NCBI GenBank assembly: GCA_017395275.1
Contig: JAFPVN010000226.1
Coordinates: 1-5,034 of the forward strand
DNA from: Candidatus Methanomethylophilaceae archaeon
GTDB lineage: Archaea; Thermoplasmatota; Thermoplasmata; Methanomassiliicoccales; Methanomethylophilaceae
Length of the DNA: 5,034 nt
Reading direction: 5' to 3'
Under the pieces are notes generated by a model, which saw only the letters and a list, made by a program, of their open reading frames with translations, did not search any database and was not told where the DNA came from. Made by a program: the position numbers and the translations under genes. Positions 1 to 5,034 of the stretch are shown here, piece by piece (within the stretch, counting starts at the first letter, position 1; the number at the start of each line of letters is the position of its first letter).

Positions 1-1487
1 AGCTTCCTGATGTTGATCCTGCTCACGAGGTCGCGCCAGAAGTCCGGCGACAGGATCATCAGGAACAGTACAGCTTCCAGACGCCCGATTATCATCAGTA
101 CTGCGCACACGCACTGCGCGAAGGTGTTCACGTCGGTGATGTCGCCCAGGCTGTACAGCCCCTTGCCCGTGGTGGTGAGGGCGGACGTGGCCAGACACAA
201 CGCATCCTCCATGTTCAGTTCGGTGAACGATATGAGGATGGTACCCCCGATCAGCACGATGAAGAAGGTCAGCATGGTCAGCAGCGCGCCGTAGGCCAGG
301 TCCCTGCTGACGTTGACCCTCCTTACCCTTATGGTGGAGACCTGGTTGGGGAAGGCCACCTCGGTGATCTCCTTCTTCATGATCTTCAGCGATATCGCGG
401 CCCTGGCCACCTTGATCCCGCCCGTGGGGGAGTCGATGCACCCGCCGATGACGGCCAGCAGGCTGAACGTCAGTACCAGTGCGGCCGGCCAGTTGTAGTC
501 GTATACCATGAATCCCGTGGTGGATGCGTTGGAGAGGACCACTAAGACGAAGTCCAGAACGCCCACCGCATCGTCGGGGAAATCGCCGAACTGGAAGAGC
601 AGTACGGCGGCTATCGCGCCTATTATGAGGAGCCACGAGAACAGGTAGAGGTTCTCGTTGTCCTCCTTCATGGGCTTGAAGGTGCGCTTCGTTATCGCGA
701 AGAACAGCGTGGTGAAGTTGAACAGGGAGATGAACATGAACAGCCCGATGACGATCCTGGATGCGGGCTCGAAGGCGTCCAATCCGCCGTGGATGTCCTG
801 GAATCCCGTTGTGGACACGGTGGACATGGCCATCCTCACAGACATCTGCACGTCCACACCCGTAACTATGAGCAGGACGGCCATCACGAACGTGGATGCC
901 AGATATACCATCCCGTAGCGCACGGCGATTTTGATGATCTGCGGGGTGTAGACCTCGCTGTCGACGGATGCGGTGCCCGATGCGAAGAAGAACCTTCCGG
1001 GAAGGCCGAAGTCCCCGACGTACAGACAGAACATCGAGATGAACATGAATCCGCCCATCCAGCCGGTGACCGCCCTCCACATGAGTATCGGGCCCTCCAT
1101 CTGCGAGAGGTGGATGACCGACATCCCGGTGGTCGTGATCCCGCTGATGGACTCGAAGAACGCGTATTTGATGTCGAACCCGAAGAACAGGTAGGGTATC
1201 GCACATAGCACGATTACCAGCAGGTATGCCGTCAGGATGGTAAAGATTCCGACGGACGGACGGGGCTTGCTGCCCTTGAACATGAACAGGCAGACGAGGG
1301 CTACGATGATCCCCAGGAGCGCGAACACGCGCATCCCGTTGGAGTGGTCGCCTATGCCCATGACATCGAAGCACAGTCCCATGCACACGAAGACAAACAG
1401 CAAGGGGTACCCCAGTGCATGGATCAGGAAGCAATCGAACCTCCCCTTCTCCGTGAGATAGTACTCCAGCCTGCTCGCGATGTTCAT
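1..1487 (-). CDS. trkH: TrkH-family potassium uptake channel subunit (3' end cut by window edge)
   Basis: Membrane subunit that conducts K+ into the cell, gated by the cytoplasmic TrkA ring. The frame is open for 495 codons from ATG 1487 to the window edge. Two extra N-terminal membrane segments (about residues 19-45 and 53-70) match the D0 region of TrkH-type subunits. Four pore-loop repeats follow, each with its filter glycine: ITTTG (G121), STTGF (G228), STTGF (G325) and LTTTGKG (G441). The gating loop after the third repeat reads GGCIDSPTGGIK (348-359). The C-terminal signature IGRLEAVLF...SPDFW (467-484) is present; its Arg (469) probably corresponds to the conserved pore-blocking Arg described in Vibrio TrkH. 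Family members end soon after this motif, so only a few residues should be missing. The ATG lies 2 bp after the trkA TGA with only a weak GTGTGA upstream, so translation is probably coupled to trkA. Identification is firm; ion choice (K+ or mixed K+/Na+) is not visible. Confidence 0.95.
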   Translation of the reverse strand, partial: MNIASRLEYYLTEKGRFDCFLIHALGYPLLFVFVCMGLCFDVMGIGDHSNGMRVFALLGIIVALVCLFMFKGSKPRPSVGIFTILTAYLLVIVLCAIPYLFFGFDIKYAFFESISGITTTGMSVIHLSQMEGPILMWRAVTGWMGGFMFISMFCLYVGDFGLPGRFFFASGTASVDSEVYTPQIIKIAVRYGMVYLASTFVMAVLLIVTGVDVQMSVRMAMSTVSTTGFQDIHGGLDAFEPASRIVIGLFMFISLFNFTTLFFAITKRTFKPMKEDNENLYLFSWLLIIGAIAAVLLFQFGDFPDDAVGVLDFVLVVLSNASTTGFMVYDYNWPAALVLTFSLLAVIGGCIDSPTGGIKVARAAISLKIMKKEITEVAFPNQVSTIRVRRVNVSRDLAYGALLTMLTFFIVLIGGTILISFTELNMEDALCLATSALTTTGKGLYSLGDITDVNTFAQCVCAVLMIIGRLEAVLFLMILSPDFWRDLVSRINIRK

Positions 1488-1489
1488 GG

Positions 1490-2830
1490 TCACACACTGT
1501 AATTGAGCTCGATACCGAACATCTTCTCGAGTTTCTTCAGCTTGGCGAAGTTTGTGAACATGAGCGCCTGGTCACCCTCCTGGAACTTCGTGTCCAGACG
1601 CGGGAATATGACCTCCCCGTCGCGGATGAGACCGGTGAGGCGGCAGCCCTCGGGGAGCTTCACGTCGCCGACGTACTGGTCGGTGACCTCGGACTTGGGC
1701 TGGATGATCATGCTGAAGAACATCCTGCCGTCGTGCTTCATCATGAGGGATGAGTTGCCCTCGGTCTTGATCATCTTGGCGATCTGGTTGGTCACGATGT
1801 TGTAGTAACCGATCCTGGACGGGATCTCGGCGAACTCGAAGATGCTCTCGTAATCCAGGACGGAGTACTCGGAGATGATCTTCGTGGCGCCCAGCTTCTT
1901 TCCCATGAGCGACGCCAGCAGGTTGGTCTCGTCGTTGTTGTCCAGCGTCATCAGGACGTCGGCGCGGGCAACGTTCTCCATCTTGAGCAAATGGGGGTCG
2001 ACGATATTGCCGTTGATGATCTTCACGGTGCTGAACTGCCTGGCAAGCCTCCTGCATAGAACAGGGTCGTTATCGATGAGCTTGACGTAGCGCTTCTTGC
2101 TCTCCAGCAGACGCGCGGTCTGAACGCCTATGACGGTGGCGCCCAGTATCACGAAGTCCGATGCGGGCCTGTCGACGCCCATCATCTGGTTGAAGTCCTC
2201 GATCCCCTTGGGGGTCCCGAGCACGCAGATGCTGTCAGCCATGCGTATCTCGACGGTCTCGCAGTCCAGGATGATCGCGTCGCTCCTCTTGATCGCGACT
2301 ATGTATGCGCCCTCGGGCATGTCCAGCCCGATGGGGACCTTCCCTATGACGCTGGTGTTCTCCTTGGTGACGCTGAACGTCGCCAGACCCATGCCTATGG
2401 TCTCGAACGACTCGTAGTCCACGCCGTTCTCCAGAAGGGCGAGCGAGGACAGTATGTTGGCGGACAGCAGTTCGGGGGAGAATATCTGGTCGACGATGCC
2501 GTAGTTGTCGTTGACCATGTAGTCGGGATCCCTGATCCTTGAGATGGTGGTGATGTCGGGCTTGATGCGCTTAGACATCATGCAGATGTAAAGATTATCG
2601 GCATCCTCCGATACCGTGGAGATGATGATCTCCGCCTGATGCCTGCGGATGGCCTCCTCCAGGACCTTGGGGTTGGTACCGCTCTCGTTGAAGATGGACA
2701 CGTTGTAGAGGGACTTGATCTTCTCCGCCACCACGGTGTCCTCTTCGATGACCATCACGTCGTTCTTGTTGCTGAGAACCTCAGCCGCCGTAGCGCCGAC
2801 CTTTCCGGCGCCCACTATGATAATGTTCAT
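1490..2830 (-). CDS. trkA: TrkA, tandem-RCK potassium transport regulator
   Basis: Peripheral cytoplasmic protein that assembles under TrkH and gates it in response to bound nucleotide (NAD(H)/ATP in studied relatives). At 446 residues it has the usual full length of a two-lobed TrkA. RCK_N1 (about 1-118) opens with the Rossmann loop GAGKVG (7-12) and has an acidic E29 at the end of strand 2 for the ribose. RCK_C1 covers about 137-218. RCK_N2 (about 225-345) has GATVIG (230-235) in place of the usual GGGxIG, with D253 as ribose ligand. It also carries the typical segment LDNNDETNLLASLMGKKLGA (296-315). RCK_C2 covers about 362-440 and contains KLPEGCRLTGLIRDGEVIFP (391-410). The start is clear because the first strand begins at residue 2. 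A weak GGTG at 2834-2837 lies 3 nt before the ATG. The gene begins 10 bp after the upstream gene's stop and ends 2 bp before trkH. The missing middle glycine in the second lobe suggests the two nucleotide sites differ. Confidence 0.96.
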   Translation of the reverse strand: MNIIIVGAGKVGATAAEVLSNKNDVMVIEEDTVVAEKIKSLYNVSIFNESGTNPKVLEEAIRRHQAEIIISTVSEDADNLYICMMSKRIKPDITTISRIRDPDYMVNDNYGIVDQIFSPELLSANILSSLALLENGVDYESFETIGMGLATFSVTKENTSVIGKVPIGLDMPEGAYIVAIKRSDAIILDCETVEIRMADSICVLGTPKGIEDFNQMMGVDRPASDFVILGATVIGVQTARLLESKKRYVKLIDNDPVLCRRLARQFSTVKIINGNIVDPHLLKMENVARADVLMTLDNNDETNLLASLMGKKLGATKIISEYSVLDYESIFEFAEIPSRIGYYNIVTNQIAKMIKTEGNSSLMMKHDGRMFFSMIIQPKSEVTDQYVGDVKLPEGCRLTGLIRDGEVIFPRLDTKFQEGDQALMFTNFAKLKKLEKMFGIELNYSV

Positions 2831-2840
2831 TCACACCACG

Positions 2841-3257
2841 TCAGTCTTCCCTGTTCCTCATGTATATGTCGCGGTTGTGCACATAGCTCAGAACTGCGCC
2901 GAGTATGCAGACGACGGCGATGATGAAACAGGCCAGTACGAAGATGTTGATGTAACTCTGCGGTCCGTTGAACGAATCGGACAGGTTCCCGCTGCCGATG
3001 TCGGCGACGAAGGTGTCGTTGGCGATGAAGTCGATGAGGTTCCCGCCGTAGTTCATCATGGATCTGAACATCTTCTCGGAGAACATCGTCTGGAAATCGC
3101 TGACGAACCTGTCGAACGAATAGTTCGGTGCCTGGACGGTGCTGAAGATCTCATCCACCGATGGGAACTCGGGGGCGGCGGAGGACTCGTCCGCCACGAC
3201 GACAGCGGCCATGACGATGAGACCGACAGACAGGACCAAAGCCCATGTACTCTTCAT
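2841..3257 (-). CDS. Small exported single-pass membrane protein of unknown function, first gene of the trk operon
   Basis: I do not recognise this 138-residue protein. Its N-terminus looks like a signal peptide: Lys2, a hydrophobic stretch at 5-22, and small residues (SSAA, 25-28) before a likely cleavage site. The predicted extracytoplasmic part (about 29-101) is aromatic and amphipathic, with Phe-rich segments such as FDRFVSDFQTMFSEKMF (48-64), and has three N-glycosylation sequons (N45, N80, N91). A membrane helix follows (about 103-125) with Cys110 and Cys117 inside it, and then a short charged tail, HNRDIYMRNRED. The expected topology is outside domain, one helix, short cytoplasmic tail. 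An uncleaved N-terminal helix, giving two spans, is the alternative. The gene lies 10 bp before trkA on the same strand and carries the operon's only visible promoter, so a role beside TrkH/TrkA is plausible but rests on context only. The ATG at 3257 is preferred because it begins the signal peptide and fits the TATA spacing; there is no Shine-Dalgarno site. Confidence 0.82.
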   Translation of the reverse strand: MKSTWALVLSVGLIVMAAVVVADESSAAPEFPSVDEIFSTVQAPNYSFDRFVSDFQTMFSEKMFRSMMNYGGNLIDFIANDTFVADIGSGNLSDSFNGPQSYINIFVLACFIIAVVCILGAVLSYVHNRDIYMRNRED

Positions 3258-3280
3258 GCCCGGGATTATCTGTTATAGGA

Positions 3281-3288
3281 ATAAATAA
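3281..3288 (-). promoter_or_regulatory. TATA-like box of the small membrane protein-trkA-trkH operon
   Basis: The minus strand reads TTATTTAT, close to the archaeal TATA consensus TTTATATA. Its centre is about 27 bp upstream of the A of the ATG at 3257. Since archaeal transcription starts about 25 bp after the TATA centre, the transcript should begin at or within a couple of bases of the start codon, giving a leaderless mRNA. The lack of any Shine-Dalgarno sequence (the bases before the ATG are CCCGGGC) agrees with this. No clear A-rich BRE element is visible upstream; the flank is GC-rich instead. Confidence 0.6.
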
Positions 3289-3294
3289 CCTGCG

Positions 3295-3332
3295 TGCGCG
3301 CATGCCGGCAAAATAACGCGTTCTATGCGCGC
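3295..3332. repeat. GC-rich palindrome cluster upstream of the trk operon promoter
   Basis: Immediately upstream of the TATA-like box lie TGCGCGCA (3295-3302, a perfect palindrome), TGCCGGCA (3303-3310, a perfect palindrome) and TGCGCGCG (3325-3332). The first and third share TGCGCGC and begin exactly 30 bp apart, about three helical turns. ACGCGT (3317-3322) is a further short palindrome between them. The position suits an operator or activator site. Alternating CG sequence also makes palindromes by chance, so a regulatory role is only a suggestion. Confidence 0.3.
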
Positions 3333-3409
3333 GACAAGAGGATGAAGAACAACCCATCTCTATGTTCTCGGACATCTGGCACATCCGAATTCAGGATGGA
3401 AGGGAAAAG

Positions 3410-3435
3410 CGGCCCTGCCGAAGCAGCCGGGGCCG
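3410..3435 (-). terminator. UUCG-capped hairpin, possible second terminator after the surface-protein gene
   Basis: On the minus strand an outer stem CGGCC/GGCCG encloses an inner stem CTGC/GCAG capped by TTCG, with a CCGG bulge on the 5' side. This would form a stable C(UUCG)G-type tetraloop in RNA. It is followed by CTTTTCCC, a short T-rich tail. It lies about 34 bp past the surface-protein stop codon and directly after the first terminator, so it probably acts as a back-up terminator or a protected 3' end. Archaeal termination depends mainly on T tracts, so the hairpin itself may serve RNA stability. Confidence 0.45.
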
Positions 3436-3439
3436 TGTG

Positions 3440-3466
3440 AAAAAAAGTTAAGGGAGCGGAGCTCCC
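3440..3466 (-). terminator. Hairpin plus T-tract terminator of the surface-protein gene
   Basis: Two bases after the TGA of the upstream gene the minus strand forms GGGAGC-TCC-GCTCCC (3466 to 3452), a perfect 6-bp stem with a 3-nt loop. It is followed by TTAAC and then seven consecutive T (3446 to 3440). A T run of this length is sufficient to terminate archaeal RNA polymerase, and the hairpin makes it resemble an intrinsic terminator. It should separate the surface-protein transcript from the trk operon downstream on the same strand. Confidence 0.7.
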
Positions 3467-3468
3467 GT

Positions 3469-4626
3469 TCAGGTCCTCATGCTCTTCCTGATCAGCACGA
3501 ACGCCACGGCGCCGATCGCGATGACCGCGGCGATACCGACACCGATCACGACATAGGTTGTCACCTTCGATTTGTTCTTCGAGGCCTCCTTCTCGATGGA
3601 GGATGCCTCAGAGGAGACCGCATCGTAGGTCTTCGTCACCTTGACGTGGTCCGAGGATTCGTACGATGGGATGTAGACCCCGTCGGTGGTATAGTCGCTG
3701 GGATCCTTGACATTCGCGGTGATGTTCGTGGTGTGCGACGGAGGGACATTGGTGTCCATGGTCATGTTGAACGTCTTGCCGTCGACCTTCCAGGACTCGG
3801 ATGCCTTCTTCACATCGGCGGAATAGGACGTGGTCCTGGTCCCCTTAGTAGTGCTGGTGATATCCGATGTCTTGCCCTCGTACTCGTAGACGTCCTTGGA
3901 ACCGCTGGAACCCCTGGCCTCGATGCTGTAGGAGAACGATTTGTCACCGGTACCCGAAACGGGCTTGTAGGTGAACGTCAGCGAGATCGAGGTCACGCCG
4001 GCCATGTTCATCGTCCTCTTCTCCATGACGCAGTGGGCGTCATCGATCGACAGGAACTCCTGGACGGATTCGGTGGACATCTTGGAATCGATGGTGCCTG
4101 TGACCACCAGCTTGTCGCCGACGCTGTACTCGGTGATGCCGAGGTATGCCGTGATCGCATCCGCCACCTCCTGCTCCTCCTCGGAGAGGTAGGTTCCCGC
4201 GATCACATCGTACCCAGTGTTGAAGATGTATGTCACGGATATCCCCGTGATGTTTGTGTCCTCGGTGGAGAGGGTCGTGTACGTCATACCCGACACCTTG
4301 ATCCCGTATCCGTCCGAGTACGTCAGTTTGTCGCAGCTGACGGACTCGACAGACGATAACGTGAGCAGATTGACCTCGTTGGAGATGGCACCCGTGATGA
4401 TGTCACTCTTGCTCATTCCGGCCGCCGCGAGTTCGTCGTCGGTCGCCCCCTCTTTCACCTCGATGAGATACCCTTTCGCATCATCGGTGAACGCATCCGA
4501 TCCCGATGCGGAGATGACGGGCAAGAGCATCATCAGGGAAGCGACGGCTACGGCCGCAAGTGCCAGACTGACAGAACGGCGGCGGTTGCCCGCAGCCTTC
4601 GCAGAATATCTGGTTATGGAATTCAT
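3469..4626 (-). CDS. Secreted, membrane-anchored surface protein of unknown function
   Basis: I do not recognise a family for this 385-residue protein. It begins with a classic export signal: NRRR at 14-17, a hydrophobic core at 20-39, and VISASGSDA (37-45) as the likely cleavage region. The ectodomain (about 46-355) is rich in Ser, Thr, Asp, Lys and Val with a beta-like alternation. It has exactly two cysteines (C98, C199) that could form one disulfide, and four N-glycosylation sequons (N125, N287, N301, N351). A Ser/Lys/Glu-rich stalk (about 335-354) leads to a membrane helix (357-379) and a basic cytoplasmic tail, RKSMRT. This is a type I topology with the ectodomain outside the cell, as in archaeal surface-layer, adhesion or ligand-binding proteins; no catalytic motif is visible. 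The ATG at 4626 is supported by a near-perfect Shine-Dalgarno site 8 nt upstream and by the signal peptide. The gene stands alone, with its own promoter and terminator, and is divergent from hisD. Confidence 0.9.
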   Translation of the reverse strand: MNSITRYSAKAAGNRRRSVSLALAAVAVASLMMLLPVISASGSDAFTDDAKGYLIEVKEGATDDELAAAGMSKSDIITGAISNEVNLLTLSSVESVSCDKLTYSDGYGIKVSGMTYTTLSTEDTNITGISVTYIFNTGYDVIAGTYLSEEEQEVADAITAYLGITEYSVGDKLVVTGTIDSKMSTESVQEFLSIDDAHCVMEKRTMNMAGVTSISLTFTYKPVSGTGDKSFSYSIEARGSSGSKDVYEYEGKTSDITSTTKGTRTTSYSADVKKASESWKVDGKTFNMTMDTNVPPSHTTNITANVKDPSDYTTDGVYIPSYESSDHVKVTKTYDAVSSEASSIEKEASKNKSKVTTYVVIGVGIAAVIAIGAVAFVLIRKSMRT

Positions 4627-4634
4627 GGATTGAA

Positions 4635-4644
4635 ATCATCTCCT
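4635..4644 (-). promoter_or_regulatory. Strong Shine-Dalgarno site of the surface-protein gene
   Basis: The minus strand reads AGGAGATGAT, matching 9 of 10 positions of the full anti-Shine-Dalgarno complement AGGAGGTGAT, and is 8 nt before the ATG at 4626. It fixes that start: the ATG embedded in the site itself is out of frame. It is the only convincing ribosome-binding site in the window and suggests efficient translation. Confidence 0.85.
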
Positions 4645-4689
4645 GCTTATTTCACCGTTGCGGGAGTGCAGGCGTACGCACGCAAGTAG

Positions 4690-4697
4690 TTAATATA
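4690..4697 (+). promoter_or_regulatory. TATA box of hisD (leaderless start)
   Basis: The plus strand reads TTAATATA, centred about 24-25 bp upstream of the hisD ATG at 4718. Transcription would begin at or near the start codon, giving a leaderless mRNA. The bases before the ATG (CGAGCCGAAC) contain no Shine-Dalgarno match, which agrees. The purine-rich AAGTAG just upstream could act as a BRE-like element, although it is not a close match. Confidence 0.6.
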
Positions 4698-4699
4698 AA
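4692..4699 (-). promoter_or_regulatory. TATA box of the surface-protein gene
   Basis: The minus strand reads TTTATATT, matching 7 of 8 positions of the archaeal consensus TTTATATA. Transcription would start near 4669-4671, leaving a 5' leader of about 43 nt that includes the strong Shine-Dalgarno site. The same bases, read on the other strand, form the hisD TATA box, so this is a shared, overlapping divergent promoter. Confidence 0.6.
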
Positions 4700-4717
4700 G
4701 AACACATCGAGCCGAAC

Positions 4718-5034
4718 ATGTTGCAGCAGATCGAGGAAGGCTACTGGCAGAAAAACAGGGCCTCCAAGGTGAAGGATGTCAAGGACATTGTCGAAGGCAT
4801 CGTCGAGTCGGTCAGGAAGGACGGGGACAAGGCCCTCATCGAACTGACCGAGAAGTTCGATAAGGTCAAACTGAAGTCCGTGCAGGTATCCAGGGAGCAG
4901 ATCGAGGAGGCCTACGAGAAGGTCGACCCCGTGCTCGTGGAGGAGCTTGAGAACGCGGCGTACAACATCCAGCGCTTCCACCAGATGCAGCTGCCCCAGG
5001 ACCTTTGGCTCAGCGAAGTGGAACCGGGAATCAC
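4718..5034 (+). CDS. hisD: Histidinol dehydrogenase, N-terminal part (3' end cut by window edge)
   Basis: HisD is a cytoplasmic, zinc-dependent enzyme that performs the last two NAD-linked oxidations of histidine synthesis, L-histidinol to L-histidine. The frame is open from ATG 4718 through 105 codons to the edge, about a quarter of the usual 430 or so residues. The visible part matches the family N-terminus. VKDIVEGIVESVRKDGDKAL (21-40), followed by IELTEKFDKV, corresponds to the conserved helix and 'GD.AL...T..FD' signature. VSREQIEEAYEKVDP (57-71) and LENAAYNIQRFHQMQ (77-91) match the later 'A...I..FH..Q' helix. The aromatic W97 and the segment VEPGI approach the region where the NAD-binding domain continues. 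Zinc and catalytic residues lie beyond the window and cannot be checked. It has no Shine-Dalgarno site and is probably leaderless. Whether it heads a his operon is not visible. Confidence 0.93.
   Translation, partial: MLQQIEEGYWQKNRASKVKDVKDIVEGIVESVRKDGDKALIELTEKFDKVKLKSVQVSREQIEEAYEKVDPVLVEELENAAYNIQRFHQMQLPQDLWLSEVEPGI

Noticed and set aside
2715..3278. 187-codon plus-strand ORF antisense to trkA and the small membrane protein
   Set aside because: It overlaps two genes supported on the other strand and shows no recognisable domain or start signal.
3151..3384. Minus-strand 77-codon ORF overlapping the start of the small membrane protein
   Set aside because: It is Arg/Cys-rich with no signal or motif and is a frame-shifted shadow of the real gene and its promoter.
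3342..3440. Plus-strand 32-residue ORF (ATG to TGA) in the intergenic region
   Set aside because: Its 3' part is simply the terminator hairpin read on the other strand (Ala/Gly-rich), the AGAGG before it directly abuts the ATG, and no TATA box is correctly placed. It is probably chance.
3646..4359. 237-codon plus-strand ORF antisense to the surface-protein gene
   Set aside because: Its composition (Gly/Arg/Asp/His/Val) is typical of an antisense shadow of a GC-rich gene. The opposite strand has a signal peptide, membrane anchor and strong ribosome-binding site.
4672..4684. GCGTACGC palindrome and TGCGTGCG (minus strand) in the divergent promoter, resembling TGCGTGCG at 3291-3298
   Set aside because: The shared 8-mer is short and CG-repetitive and lies on different sides of the TATA boxes in the two promoters (downstream here, upstream at the trk operon). 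A common operator is therefore not supported.
4652..4981. 109-codon minus-strand ORF across the hisD start
   Set aside because: It is the Leu-rich antisense of a clear histidinol dehydrogenase sequence and covers the divergent promoter.
1..5034. Defence system, mobile element, CRISPR array, tRNA or rRNA
   Set aside because: Nearly all of the sequence is explained by five genes with uniform composition. I saw no spaced direct repeats, transposase motifs or structured RNA gene.

Overview
The window looks archaeal, probably from a methanogen-type euryarchaeote of the Thermoplasmatota (Methanomassiliicoccales-like). This placement is inferred from four things: TATA-box promoters placed for leaderless transcripts, one strong Shine-Dalgarno site on a leadered gene, heavy use of AGG for arginine in a moderately GC-rich genome, and secreted proteins rich in N-glycosylation sequons. 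All three complete genes end in TGA. That would fit a genome that spares TAG for pyrrolysine, but three genes prove nothing. No marker gene fixes the lineage.

Layout. Bases 1-3257 hold a compact minus-strand operon, transcribed right to left. It contains a small unrecognised exported/membrane protein (2841-3257), then trkA (1490-2830, a cytoplasmic tandem-RCK regulator of potassium transport), then trkH (1-1487, the potassium channel/transporter subunit). The window edge cuts trkH just past its last conserved motif. Gaps are 10 bp and 2 bp, so the three genes are almost certainly co-transcribed. A TATA-like box at 3281-3288 sits about 27 bp upstream of the first ATG, which implies a leaderless mRNA.

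Bases 3258-3468 are intergenic. They hold the operon promoter, several GC-rich palindromes just upstream of it, and, next to the neighbouring gene, two consecutive hairpins with T-rich tails that look like a termination region. Bases 3469-4626 (minus strand) encode a 385-residue single-pass surface protein of unknown function: signal peptide, Ser/Thr-rich ectodomain with one Cys pair, and a C-terminal membrane anchor.

Bases 4627-4717 are a divergent promoter region in which one AT-rich box can be read in both directions. It would give the surface-protein gene a leader of about 43 nt with a strong ribosome-binding site, and give the plus-strand gene a leaderless start. That plus-strand gene (from 4718, running off the right edge) is the N-terminal quarter of histidinol dehydrogenase, hisD.

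How the genes work together. TrkH and TrkA form one potassium-uptake system, with TrkA's nucleotide-binding RCK domains gating the TrkH pore. The small membrane protein at the head of the operon is a candidate partner on context alone. hisD and the surface-protein gene are functionally separate from the Trk system. I saw no mobile elements, CRISPR arrays, tRNA or rRNA genes.
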